From assembly GCA_910589555.1 (NCBI GenBank), contig CAJUTE010000001.1, forward strand, positions 62,093-126,092: a stretch of DNA of 64,000 bases. Direction: 5' to 3'. This DNA is from an uncultured Muribaculum sp. (GTDB taxonomy: Bacteria; Bacteroidota; Bacteroidia; Bacteroidales; Muribaculaceae). Both the position numbers and the translations under genes were made by a program. The notes under the pieces were generated by a model. That model was not told the origin of the DNA, did not search any database, and saw only the letters and a program-made list of their open reading frames with translations. Below, piece by piece: positions 8,510 through 16,495 of this stretch (within the stretch, counting starts at the first letter, position 1; the number at the start of each line of letters is the position of its first letter).

Positions 8510-9328
8510 ATGTCGACTTATACAGAAGATCAGCGTAAAGTAACCACCCACCGCTTGATTGAAATGAAACAAAGAGGCGAAAAAATCGCAATGCTCACTG
8601 CCTATGACTTTTCAATGGCAAAGCTTATCGATGAAGCCGGAATGGATGTGATACTCGTAGGCGATTCCGCATCAAATGTGATGGCGGGCAATATGACAAC
8701 CCTCCCCATGACCCTTGACCAGATGATTTACCACGCCAAGTCAGTGGTGAAAGGCGTGAAGCGCGCATTGGTAGTGGTTGACCTCCCCTTCGGAACATAT
8801 CAAGGCAACAGCATGGAGGCGCTATCCTCAGCCGTCAGAATGATGAAAGAGAGCCATGCCGAAGCAGTGAAAATGGAAGGCGGCTCAGAAATACGCGAAT
8901 CAATCGAGCGAGTGCTCTCAGCCGGAATACCGGTGATGGGGCATCTCGGTCTTACTCCACAGTCCATAAACAAGTTCGGCACATACGCCGTGAGAGCCAA
9001 AGAGGAGGCTGAGGCACAGAAACTCATCTCCGACGCAAAGATGCTGGAAGAGATAGGCTGCTTCGCTGTTGTGCTCGAAAAGATACCCGCAAAACTCGCT
9101 GCCGAAGTGGCAAGCCAGATCTCGATACCCGTGATCGGCATCGGCGCCGGCGGAGGCGCTGACGGACAGGTGCTCGTGATGCACGATATGCTCGGAATAA
9201 ACAAGGGATTCTCCCCTCGCTTCCTGCGCCGCTACGCCGACCTCGCATCGGTGATCAACGAAGCCGTCGGCTCATATATCGAGGATGTGAAGACCGGCGA
9301 TTTCCCCAACGAAAAAGAACAGTACTAA
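8510..9328 (+). CDS. panB: 3-methyl-2-oxobutanoate hydroxymethyltransferase
   Basis: PanB transfers a hydroxymethyl group from 5,10-methylene-THF to alpha-ketoisovalerate, giving ketopantoate, the first committed step towards pantothenate and CoA. The 272-residue length is normal. Signatures seen: [17 protein letters not shown] (about residues 28-44), [12 protein letters not shown] with the Mg-binding aspartate (about 50-61), [11 protein letters not shown] (about 88-98), VKMEGG (about 119-124) and [20 protein letters not shown] (about 212-231). A well-formed promoter lies just upstream. No other pan genes are nearby. The M13 peptidase gene follows by 30 bases and may be co-transcribed by read-through. 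Confidence 0.97.
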   Translation: MSTYTEDQRKVTTHRLIEMKQRGEKIAMLTAYDFSMAKLIDEAGMDVILVGDSASNVMAGNMTTLPMTLDQMIYHAKSVVKGVKRALVVVDLPFGTYQGNSMEALSSAVRMMKESHAEAVKMEGGSEIRESIERVLSAGIPVMGHLGLTPQSINKFGTYAVRAKEEAEAQKLISDAKMLEEIGCFAVVLEKIPAKLAAEVASQISIPVIGIGAGGGADGQVLVMHDMLGINKGFSPRFLRRYADLASVINEAVGSYIEDVKTGDFPNEKEQY

Positions 9329-9358
9329 AAACACAGTTTTATATTAAATCACAACAAA

Positions 9359-11401
9359 ATGAAAGCCAAATTTTTTATTGCATTGGCGGCGGTTGCCGCA
9401 ATGTCGATGACGGCTTCAGCTGAAGAGCATCTCAAAAGCTTGAATCCCGACTACTTCGACACTTCGATTCCGGCAGGAACCGATTTCTACATGCGCATCA
9501 ACAAAGGCTGGAAAGAGGCACACCCCCTTACCCCTGAACACTCACGCTACGGAGCGTTCAACATCCTTAACGACAGTTCAGAAGTGCGAGTTAAAAATAT
9601 AGTCCTCAACCTCGGCAAATCCAATCCCCAACCCGGATCTGTTGCCTACAAAGTGTGGACAATATACTCTCAGGCAATGGATTCAACACGCCGCAACCTT
9701 GAAGGCGCCACTCCCATCCTTGCTGACCTTAAGAAAATCGAAAACACTCCCGCCGACGGCATGGAGGATCTTTTCTTCTGGATGCAGAAAAACTACTCAA
9801 GCCCCTTCTTCGGTGCCGGTCCGATGGAAAATCTTGTCAACAGCAAGGAATATGCCATGTATGTGAGCGGCGGCGGAATGGGAATGGGCGACCGCGACTA
9901 CTATCTGCTCGACGACGCCAACAACACCAAGGTGCGCGAAGCTTATAAAAAGCTTATCGTTAAGCAGATGCAGAACGCAGGCTACTCCAAGAAGGATGCT
10001 AACCGCATCATGAAGAACGTGATGAAGATCGAGACAGCGCTTGCCGACTCGGCATGGACACGCGAACAGAGCCGCAACATCCCCGCTATGTACAACCCAC
10101 GTTCCATCGCACAACTCAAAGAGCTCTACCCCAATGTGAACTGGGACCGCTTCTTCGTGGAAACAATGGGAATAGCGACTCCCGAGACCGTAATCGTGAC
10201 CGAGCTCAACTCAGTGAAGCAAGCCGACAATCTGCTCGGATCGCTTACCGACCGCGAAATAAAGGACTACTACCTGTGGGAATATGTGTCACAGGCATCC
10301 GGAAGATTGAGCGACAAGTTCAACGACGCCAACTTTGAGTTCAACAAGGTTGTGAGCGGTGTTCAGGAACAGCGTCCCCGCTGGAAACGCGCTCTTGGAG
10401 CTACCGAAGGCGCCATGGGCGAGGCTGTGGGACAACTCTACGTTGAGCGTTACTTCCCCGAATCATCAAAGCAGTACATGATCGGTCTTGTTGAAAACCT
10501 CCGCACTGCCCTTGGCAAGCACATCATCAACCTCCCCTGGATGAGCGACGACACCAAGCTCAACGCCATCAAGAAGCTTAATGCCGTGACAGTGAAGATA
10601 GGCTACCCCGACAAGTGGAAAGACTACACAACAATGGAGATCGACCCCAAGCTCTCTTACTACGAGAATATGCACAACGTGAGCATGTGGCATCAGAACG
10701 AGCAGCTCGCCAAGTGGGGCAAGCCGGTTGACCGCACCGAATGGGGAATGACTCCTCAGACCATCAATGCCTACTACAACCCTCTCGCCAACGAAATCGT
10801 GTTCCCTGCAGGTATTCTTCAGGCTCCGTTCTATGATCCAGAGGCAAGCGATGCCGAAAACTACGGCGGTATCGGTGTTGTGATAGGCCACGAGCTCACC
10901 CACGGTTTTGATGACCAGGGCTGCAACTTCGACGCCGAAGGCAACATGATCAACTGGTGGACTCCCGAGGATGCCGAGGCATTTGCCAAGCTCACACAAG
11001 GTCTTGTGGCTCAATTCAATGAGGTGGAAGTGCTTCCCGGACTTCACGCCAACGGACAGTACACCCTCGGCGAGAATATCGCTGACCAGGGCGGTCTGCG
11101 CGTGTCACGCACCGCATTCATCGACTCTCAGAAGAAGAAAGGCGTAGACATCACTTCTCCCGAGGCAAAGATCGACGGCTATGACCCCATGCAGGTTTAC
11201 TACATGAACTATGCCAACATCTGGGCAGGCAACATCCGCGACGAAGAGATTCGCCAGCTCACTACCTCTGACCCCCACTCGCTTGGCAACAACCGCGTGA
11301 ACGTGACTTTACGCAACATCACCCCCTTCTTTGAAGCTTTCGGAATCAAACCCGGCGACAAACTTTATCGTCCGGCTGAAGAGCAGGTGGTAATCTGGTA
11401 A
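9359..11401 (+). CDS. pepO: M13 family (neprilysin-like) zinc metallopeptidase, exported
   Basis: A 680-residue peptidase with a clear signal peptide (MKAKFFIALAAVAAMSMTASA). M13 enzymes are zinc endopeptidases cleaving oligopeptides; in Bacteroidota they act in the periplasm or at the cell surface. The zinc motif HELTH is at about residues 511-515 in VVIGHELTHGFDDQG, and the third ligand is the glutamate of ENIADQGG (about 572). NAYYNPLANEIVFPAGILQAPF is the conserved substrate-binding stretch ahead of the motif. The C-terminus ends EEQVVIW where many members have CxxW, so the cysteine is replaced. Codons are strongly C-ending. The specific substrate is unknown. Confidence 0.95.
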   Translation: MKAKFFIALAAVAAMSMTASAEEHLKSLNPDYFDTSIPAGTDFYMRINKGWKEAHPLTPEHSRYGAFNILNDSSEVRVKNIVLNLGKSNPQPGSVAYKVWTIYSQAMDSTRRNLEGATPILADLKKIENTPADGMEDLFFWMQKNYSSPFFGAGPMENLVNSKEYAMYVSGGGMGMGDRDYYLLDDANNTKVREAYKKLIVKQMQNAGYSKKDANRIMKNVMKIETALADSAWTREQSRNIPAMYNPRSIAQLKELYPNVNWDRFFVETMGIATPETVIVTELNSVKQADNLLGSLTDREIKDYYLWEYVSQASGRLSDKFNDANFEFNKVVSGVQEQRPRWKRALGATEGAMGEAVGQLYVERYFPESSKQYMIGLVENLRTALGKHIINLPWMSDDTKLNAIKKLNAVTVKIGYPDKWKDYTTMEIDPKLSYYENMHNVSMWHQNEQLAKWGKPVDRTEWGMTPQTINAYYNPLANEIVFPAGILQAPFYDPEASDAENYGGIGVVIGHELTHGFDDQGCNFDAEGNMINWWTPEDAEAFAKLTQGLVAQFNEVEVLPGLHANGQYTLGENIADQGGLRVSRTAFIDSQKKKGVDITSPEAKIDGYDPMQVYYMNYANIWAGNIRDEEIRQLTTSDPHSLGNNRVNVTLRNITPFFEAFGIKPGDKLYRPAEEQVVIW

Positions 11402-11416
11402 TAAGACAATCACAAG

Positions 11417-11875
11417 TCAATACCTCACAGGGCGCAGACGCGGCACTTCCGTGTTTGCGCCCGCTTTATTTCTCATCATCTCCACCTGCTTGGCGCAGTC
11501 CGAAGCATATCGCCCGGCGACACCGCTGTCATGGCTCAGGAAGCAGCATTGCATCACCCTCATCTCGACCGCCGTCTCAAGCGCATGACGCAACGATGCG
11601 ATCACATCGCCCGGAGCCGTGAGGCTCACCACCACCATATCCTCGTCAGTCGACACGATATCCATGCCCAGATCCGACAATTCCATTGCCACATATATGG
11701 CACCTTGCCTTATAAGCCCCGTGAGAGCCGAGCTGTGAGCCCTGGTGAGAATAGGTGGCAGAGCATCCTTTTCATCCGAAAGATAAGCGTGAAGGGCGCT
11801 CAAAGCGTAAATAGACTCCTTGATAGCTGCGACAGAAAGGGAGATAGTCCCGGTGTTAAGTGTAGTTGTAGGCAT
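11417..11875 (-). CDS. conserved hypothetical protein, second gene of a two-gene unit
   Basis: A 152-residue protein that I do not recognise. It has no signal peptide or membrane helix. The N-terminal half is predicted mostly helical (SVAAIKESIYALSALHAYLS), the middle alternates strand-like segments (MDIVSTDEDMVVVSLTAP), and there is a central helix with MRVMQCC. It begins 12 bases after the stop of the 143-residue gene upstream on the same strand, so the two likely share a transcript. It converges on the M13 peptidase gene; a GC-rich hairpin within its last codons (11430-11443 with 11449-11462) may serve as terminator for the peptidase transcript. Function unknown; a phage or mobile-element origin is possible but not shown. 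Confidence 0.6.
   Translation of the reverse strand: MPTTTLNTGTISLSVAAIKESIYALSALHAYLSDEKDALPPILTRAHSSALTGLIRQGAIYVAMELSDLGMDIVSTDEDMVVVSLTAPGDVIASLRHALETAVEMRVMQCCFLSHDSGVAGRYASDCAKQVEMMRNKAGANTEVPRLRPVRY
11430..11471 (+). terminator. possible terminator for the M13 peptidase gene inside the convergent gene
   Basis: GGGCGCAGACGCGG (11430-11443) pairs with CCGTGTTTGCGCCC (11449-11462) using two G-U pairs, and is followed by GCTTTATTTC on the + strand. It overlaps the 3' end of the minus-strand hypothetical gene. Confidence 0.4.
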
Positions 11876-11887
11876 AATGTGAATGTA

Positions 11888-12319
11888 TTATTGGTTAAAC
11901 TGAAATTTTGTGGTTTTATTAGCTCTGTTATAGTCTTTTATATTTCTCACAGCAGTGGAATGCTCAATGAAAAATCCTGATGCGGGCTCACGCACGATCA
12001 CCTCCGTCACAGCACGTATAAGCGACATCCCGCGGCTCTCTTTAACCGCCATCACCTTGGAATAGATCTCAAGCCACATATCTCTTGATTTCTTTCGCTG
12101 CGGCAACTCGCCGGTAAGCCGCATACGCAAAATCGTATTATAGGCAAAATCAATATCCACGTAATATCGCGGAGCGCCACAGGAGAGAGCTGCTGCGGCA
12201 AGCCCTTTCAACGATGTTATGCCGCTTCTGTCAGGAGCATCCATGAGCGAGCGGCACACTCTTATAAAATCACGGTCACGGAATTCTTTAAGCAAATTTT
12301 TACGCATGGTATCAGACAT
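11888..12319 (-). CDS. conserved hypothetical protein, first gene of a two-gene unit
   Basis: A 143-residue, basic, mostly helical protein with no signal peptide. The central segment CGAPRYYVDIDFAYNTILRM (about residues 47-66), followed by a basic stretch PQRKKSRDMWLEIYSKV, resembles a type of small Bacteroidales protein I have seen but cannot name. The start at 12319 follows a 200-base gap shared with the divergent metY promoter. Its stop is 12 bases before the next hypothetical gene. A nucleic-acid-binding role is conceivable from the charge but not supported by any recognised motif. Confidence 0.6.
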   Translation of the reverse strand: MSDTMRKNLLKEFRDRDFIRVCRSLMDAPDRSGITSLKGLAAAALSCGAPRYYVDIDFAYNTILRMRLTGELPQRKKSRDMWLEIYSKVMAVKESRGMSLIRAVTEVIVREPASGFFIEHSTAVRNIKDYNRANKTTKFQFNQ

Positions 12320-12442
12320 AACTTTCCTGTTGTTAATTTGAATTGGTTTGTTGCAAAATTACCATGCAACGTGGGCTGATTACATTACCACCAATGTAAA
12401 ATTTTGTTAACAGAAATTCAGCTTACAGGTTCATTGAAAGAA

Positions 12443-12474
12443 GTTGGATTTTAGTGGCATTTTGTGTAATTTTG
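12443..12474 (+). promoter_or_regulatory. promoter of metY
   Basis: TAATTTTG (12467-12474) fits TAnnTTTG, with GTTG (12443-12446) 20 bases upstream as a near-consensus -33 element. It is about 50 bases ahead of the metY ATG. The leader is too short for a SAM riboswitch. Confidence 0.55.
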
Positions 12475-12523
12475 CAAACAATCTCCACACATTGAAAATA
12501 AAATCGTAAAACAAAATACCGAT

Positions 12524-13804
12524 ATGGCTGACAAATTTAAACCGGAAACGCTGTGCGTACAAGCCGGATGGACCCCTACCAAAGGAGAGCCCAGAGTGGT
12601 TCCAATCTACCAGAGCACCACATTCAAATATGACACCAGCGAGCAGATGGCTCGACTTTTCGACCTCGAAGACAGCGGATACTTCTACACGCGCCTTCAA
12701 AATCCCACCAACGATGCCGTAGCCGCAAAAATAGCGGCTCTCGAAGGCGGAGTGGGAGCCGTGCTGACATCAAGCGGACAGGCGGCAAACTTCTACGCCA
12801 TCTTCAATATATGCCAGGCGGGCGACCATTTCGTGTGCTCATCGGCAATATACGGCGGCACGTTCAACCTGTTTGGCGTTACGCTGAAAAAGCTCGGCAT
12901 CGACGTGACATTCGTCAATCCCGACGCCACGGAAGAGGAGCTTGCAGCGGCATTCCGCCCCAACACCAAGGCACTGTTTGGCGAGACCATATCCAACCCT
13001 TCGCTCGAAGTGCTCGACATCGAAAAATTTGCCCGTGTCGCCCACTCCCACGGTGTGCCCCTGATAGTCGACAATACATTCCCCACCCCCATCAACTGCC
13101 GCCCGTTTGAATGGGGCGCCGATATCGTGGTGCATTCAACCACAAAATATATGGACGGACACGCCACAAGCGTGGGCGGCGTAGTGGTCGACAGCGGCAA
13201 TTTCGACTGGGACGCTCACGCCGACAAATTCCCAGGATTATGCACGCCCGACGAATCTTACCACGGCCTCACCTACACCAAAGCGTTTGGCAAAATGGCA
13301 TATACCACCAAGCTCACCGCCCAGCTTATGCGTGACCTCGGCAGCATCCAGTCGCCCATGAATTCGTTCCTGCTCAATCTCGGCCTTGAAACCCTCCACT
13401 TGCGCGTGCCATGCCACTGCAGCAACGCCATGAAAGTGGCTCAATATCTTGAGAACAATGACAAGGTGGCATGGGTGAACTATTGCGGACTTCCCGGCAA
13501 TAAATATCACGCTCTTGCAGAGAAATACCTGCCCAACGGCTCTTGCGGAGTGATCTCATTCGGGCTTAAAGGCGGCCGCGACGTCGCCATTAAGTTCATG
13601 GACAGCCTGAAACTCGCCGCGATAGTGACCCACGTTGCTGATGCACGCACCTGTGTGCTTCATCCGGCAAGCCACACCCACCGCCAGCTCACCGACGAGC
13701 AGCTCCTTGAAGCCGGAGTGCGTCCCGACCTGATACGTCTCTCGGTAGGCATCGAGAATGTCGACGACATTATCGCCGACATCGAGCAGGCACTCAACGC
13801 ATGA
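12524..13804 (+). CDS. metY: O-acetylhomoserine sulfhydrylase (PLP-dependent)
   Basis: A 426-residue Cys/Met-metabolism PLP enzyme. MetY makes homocysteine from O-acetylhomoserine and sulfide in methionine synthesis. Typical features: NPTNDAVAAKIAALEGG (about residues 66-82), the cofactor-stacking region SSGQAANFYAI, the PLP-contacting aspartate in LIVDNTFPTP (about 183-192) and the Schiff-base lysine in HSTTKYMDGH (Lys about 208). The length and the C-terminus HPASHTHRQLTDEQL plus RLSVGIENVDDI are those of O-acetylhomoserine aminocarboxypropyltransferases rather than shorter cystathionine synthases. It has its own promoter and a strong terminator, so it is monocistronic. Confidence 0.95.
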   Translation: MADKFKPETLCVQAGWTPTKGEPRVVPIYQSTTFKYDTSEQMARLFDLEDSGYFYTRLQNPTNDAVAAKIAALEGGVGAVLTSSGQAANFYAIFNICQAGDHFVCSSAIYGGTFNLFGVTLKKLGIDVTFVNPDATEEELAAAFRPNTKALFGETISNPSLEVLDIEKFARVAHSHGVPLIVDNTFPTPINCRPFEWGADIVVHSTTKYMDGHATSVGGVVVDSGNFDWDAHADKFPGLCTPDESYHGLTYTKAFGKMAYTTKLTAQLMRDLGSIQSPMNSFLLNLGLETLHLRVPCHCSNAMKVAQYLENNDKVAWVNYCGLPGNKYHALAEKYLPNGSCGVISFGLKGGRDVAIKFMDSLKLAAIVTHVADARTCVLHPASHTHRQLTDEQLLEAGVRPDLIRLSVGIENVDDIIADIEQALNA

Positions 13805-13822
13805 TCATCCCATCGTAATCAT

Positions 13823-13857
13823 AAAAAGCCTCGCACCCACACAATGCGAGGCTTTTT
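13823..13857 (+). terminator. Rho-independent terminator of metY
   Basis: A perfect 13-bp stem (AAAAAGCCTCGCA at 13823-13835 with TGCGAGGCTTTTT at 13845-13857) and 9-base loop, ending in a T run, 20 bases after the metY stop. Confidence 0.9.
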
Positions 13858-13940
13858 CATATTACCCCTCAATCAATAAACTATTTTATCGGCGCACACG
13901 TTTCTATATACAGTTCGTCACTAACAAATCTACCAAAACA

Positions 13941-15347
13941 ATGGCATCATCACCTATTCCCTTCAAGCCCGACGGAGGCAAGATAAAAGCAATTCGCGGT
14001 CAGATTCTTACGTTTAAAGCTGATCCGTTTCTCCATAACGAAAACGAATGCTATGACTATCTCGCCGACGGTTTGGTGGTAATACAGGACGGAGTAATAA
14101 TCGATGCCGGCAATTACGCCGAAGTGTCGCCCCGCTATCCGCAACTTGAGCAAAGCGACATTGACACCTACGTCAACTCCCTCATCGTGCCGGGATTCAT
14201 AGACTGCCACGTGCACTATGTGCAGAGCCCCATGATAGGTTCGTTTGGCGACACTCTGCTCAGCTGGCTGGAGGAATACACCTATCCCACCGAAAGCCTC
14301 TTCAACGATAAAAAATTTGCCGATGAAGTGGCTCATCAATTCTTCCGGCAGCTTCTGCAACAGGGCACTACCACCGCCAATGTCTTCTCAACCACTTTTG
14401 CGGCGAGCGTCGACGCGTTCTTTGAGGAGAGCGAGCGATATGACACCCGCATGATATCGGGCAAAGTGCTGCAGGACAGAAATCTCCCCGACTCGCTCAG
14501 GGATCATGACACCAAGGAGTCAATCCAACTGACGGAGAAATTGCTGAAAAAGTGGCATCATCGCGGACGCCAGCTTTATGCCATAATACCACGGTTTGCG
14601 CCCACCTCCACTCCCGAGCAGCTCCGGCTCGCCGGAGAGCTGTATCAACGCTACATTGACCAAGGGGTGTATATGCACACTCATCTTGATGAAGCCCGGA
14701 GCGAAATAGACTGGGTGAAGCAGCTGTTTCCCGAACAGAAAAACTACACCGACGTGTATAAACATTTCGGACTGGTGGACCGGCGTTCCATCATGGCGCA
14801 TTGCTGCATAGTCAGCCCTGACGAGTGGGACACGCTGCATAAAGCCGACTGCGGAGTGGCGCATTGTCCGAGCAGCAACCTTTTTCTGGGCGATGGCGAG
14901 TTTGAATATTGGGAGGCGAAGAATCCCCGGCGTCCCGTGCGCACTGGGATGGGCACCGACGTAGGCGGCGGCACCAATTTCTCTATTCTCCGTCAACTCG
15001 GCGACGCATATAAAGTGGCTATGCTGCAAGCCAAAAGCCTCGATGCCATAAAAAGCTTCTACCTCGCCACACGCGGAGGAGCCGAAGCGTTGCATCTCGA
15101 AAACAGAATAGGCAGCATCGCGCCGGGCTACGAAGCCGATATAGCGGTGCTCGACCTTCAACCGTCGGAATTTTCAGCATGGCGCATGAAATTCACCAAG
15201 ACCATATTTGAGAAACTGTTCATCCTGATGACTTTAGGGCTTGACAACATCAACAAAGCCACCTATGTGGCAGGACGCAAGGTCTATGACCGCTCACGCG
15301 ACAAGAAATGGATGTATGCCTCCGAACTCGATGATAAAAAGGGGTAA
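13941..15347 (+). CDS. guaD: guanine deaminase (amidohydrolase family)
   Basis: A 468-residue amidohydrolase converting guanine to xanthine and ammonia. Metal-binding residues are seen in FIDCHVHYVQ (HxH, residues 90 and 92), MHTHLDEA, MAHCCIVSPDEW and GMGTDVGGGTNFS (metal aspartate). The latter, and the opening segment GQILTFKADPF, are typical of GuaD. The open frame extends upstream to 13758, but that extension overlaps the metY end and its terminator and encodes an unlikely N-terminus, so the ATG at 13941 (MASSPIPFKPDGG) is chosen. No purine transporter is adjacent. Confidence 0.92.
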   Translation: MASSPIPFKPDGGKIKAIRGQILTFKADPFLHNENECYDYLADGLVVIQDGVIIDAGNYAEVSPRYPQLEQSDIDTYVNSLIVPGFIDCHVHYVQSPMIGSFGDTLLSWLEEYTYPTESLFNDKKFADEVAHQFFRQLLQQGTTTANVFSTTFAASVDAFFEESERYDTRMISGKVLQDRNLPDSLRDHDTKESIQLTEKLLKKWHHRGRQLYAIIPRFAPTSTPEQLRLAGELYQRYIDQGVYMHTHLDEARSEIDWVKQLFPEQKNYTDVYKHFGLVDRRSIMAHCCIVSPDEWDTLHKADCGVAHCPSSNLFLGDGEFEYWEAKNPRRPVRTGMGTDVGGGTNFSILRQLGDAYKVAMLQAKSLDAIKSFYLATRGGAEALHLENRIGSIAPGYEADIAVLDLQPSEFSAWRMKFTKTIFEKLFILMTLGLDNINKATYVAGRKVYDRSRDKKWMYASELDDKKG

Positions 15348-15397
15348 TTCCGCCTTTTTTCGTTAACTTTGCAGCATCACAAATAAATCCATAACTG

Positions 15398-16225
15398 ATG
15401 AAGCTGCACAGCCTTATATTTTCGCCCACAGGCACCTCAGCACGCATAGCCGACGCTGTAATGTCAGGAATCGCCGCAAGCATGGGACAATGCGAGATAA
15501 ACACCATCGACACAACCTTGCACAGCGACACCACCCTGCAATTCGGACCGGACGACGCAGTCATTATTGCCGCACCGGTATATGGCGGCAAAATGGCGCC
15601 TATAGCCAAGCAAAGAATGGCAGCTATATCCGCCCTCTCAACACCGTGTGTGCTGATAGCCGTATATGGCAACCGCGCATTTGAGAACGCCCTTAACGAC
15701 ATGGACGAATTTGCCCGAAACCTCGGGTTTATCCCTGTTGCCGCAGGAGCTTTCATCGGTGAACACTCCTATTCCACGGCAGCCACACCTATAGCCGTGG
15801 GGCGTCCTGACGCCACTGACTTGCAGGCGGCAATAAAATTCGGCGAGAAAATAGGCGCCAAGCTATCACTTCATGACATGACACCTGCCGACACAACCGC
15901 ACTGCATGACCAACCGTCGCCACAGCAATCGCTCGACAATTTCCGCAACTTCGTGATCGGATACCAACAGCAGCAGAAAGAAACGCCGAAACAATATCTG
16001 CCGGTAGTCGACACTGACATCTGCTCGGGATGTGGCGAGTGTGTCAGTGTGTGCCCCACCTCAGCCATTTCCGATGATTGCCGGGAGGTAGATGCATCGA
16101 AGTGCATCAAGTGCTGTGCCTGCGTGAAATCATGCCCCGAAGGCGCAAAGTCGCTATTCTCGCCTTTTGCCCCGGTGCTGTCGGAAAATTTCAACTCACG
16201 CAAATCGCCCGTCTGGGCTCTATAA
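15398..16225 (+). CDS. EFR1-type flavodoxin-ferredoxin fusion protein
   Basis: A 275-residue protein with an N-terminal flavodoxin-like domain and a C-terminal bacterial ferredoxin domain. FSPTGTSARIADAV (about residues 7-20) is the phosphate-binding loop for FMN. Two [4Fe-4S] motifs, CSGCGECVSVCP (about 209-220) and CIKCCACVKSCP (about 235-246), are complete. This is the EFR1 family, seen in anaerobes and thought to be a low-potential electron carrier or reductase, with no fixed partner. TAACTTTG at 15364-15371 is a probable -7 element. Its redox partners are not identified by the neighbours (guaD upstream, an outer membrane protein downstream). Confidence 0.88.
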   Translation: MKLHSLIFSPTGTSARIADAVMSGIAASMGQCEINTIDTTLHSDTTLQFGPDDAVIIAAPVYGGKMAPIAKQRMAAISALSTPCVLIAVYGNRAFENALNDMDEFARNLGFIPVAAGAFIGEHSYSTAATPIAVGRPDATDLQAAIKFGEKIGAKLSLHDMTPADTTALHDQPSPQQSLDNFRNFVIGYQQQQKETPKQYLPVVDTDICSGCGECVSVCPTSAISDDCREVDASKCIKCCACVKSCPEGAKSLFSPFAPVLSENFNSRKSPVWAL

Positions 16226-16425
16226 AAAATCAATAGCCCGGAACAAAACGCGCCACATCTCCATATCACACGGTAGTGCCTATAAAGATTCAGAAGTAAA
16301 AAATTTCTGCATGAGAATCTTTCTCATTAAGGCTCATTTAGACCATATCTGCCCATATTTAGACTTTAATTGGATATAACCTCTAATTATCAGCATATTA
16401 CGCTCGATAGATTAAGACTTTTATA

Positions 16426-16458
16426 TTTGGCGTTAAGACAGGTTTAGGCATAATTTTG
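16426..16458 (+). promoter_or_regulatory. promoter of the outer membrane barrel gene
   Basis: TTTG (16426-16429) and TAATTTTG (16451-16458) with 21 bases between them, 38 bases before the ATG. Confidence 0.55.
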
Positions 16459-16495
16459 CGGTACAGAATCAATAAAACAATATCGCAATATATCA

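Noticed and set aside
12320..12523. SAM riboswitch in front of metY
   Set aside because: The promoter lies only about 50 bases ahead of the start codon and no riboswitch-like stem set is visible.
13758..13940. Longer start for guanine deaminase
   Set aside because: The extension overlaps metY and spans its strong terminator; the encoded residues do not look like the family N-terminus.
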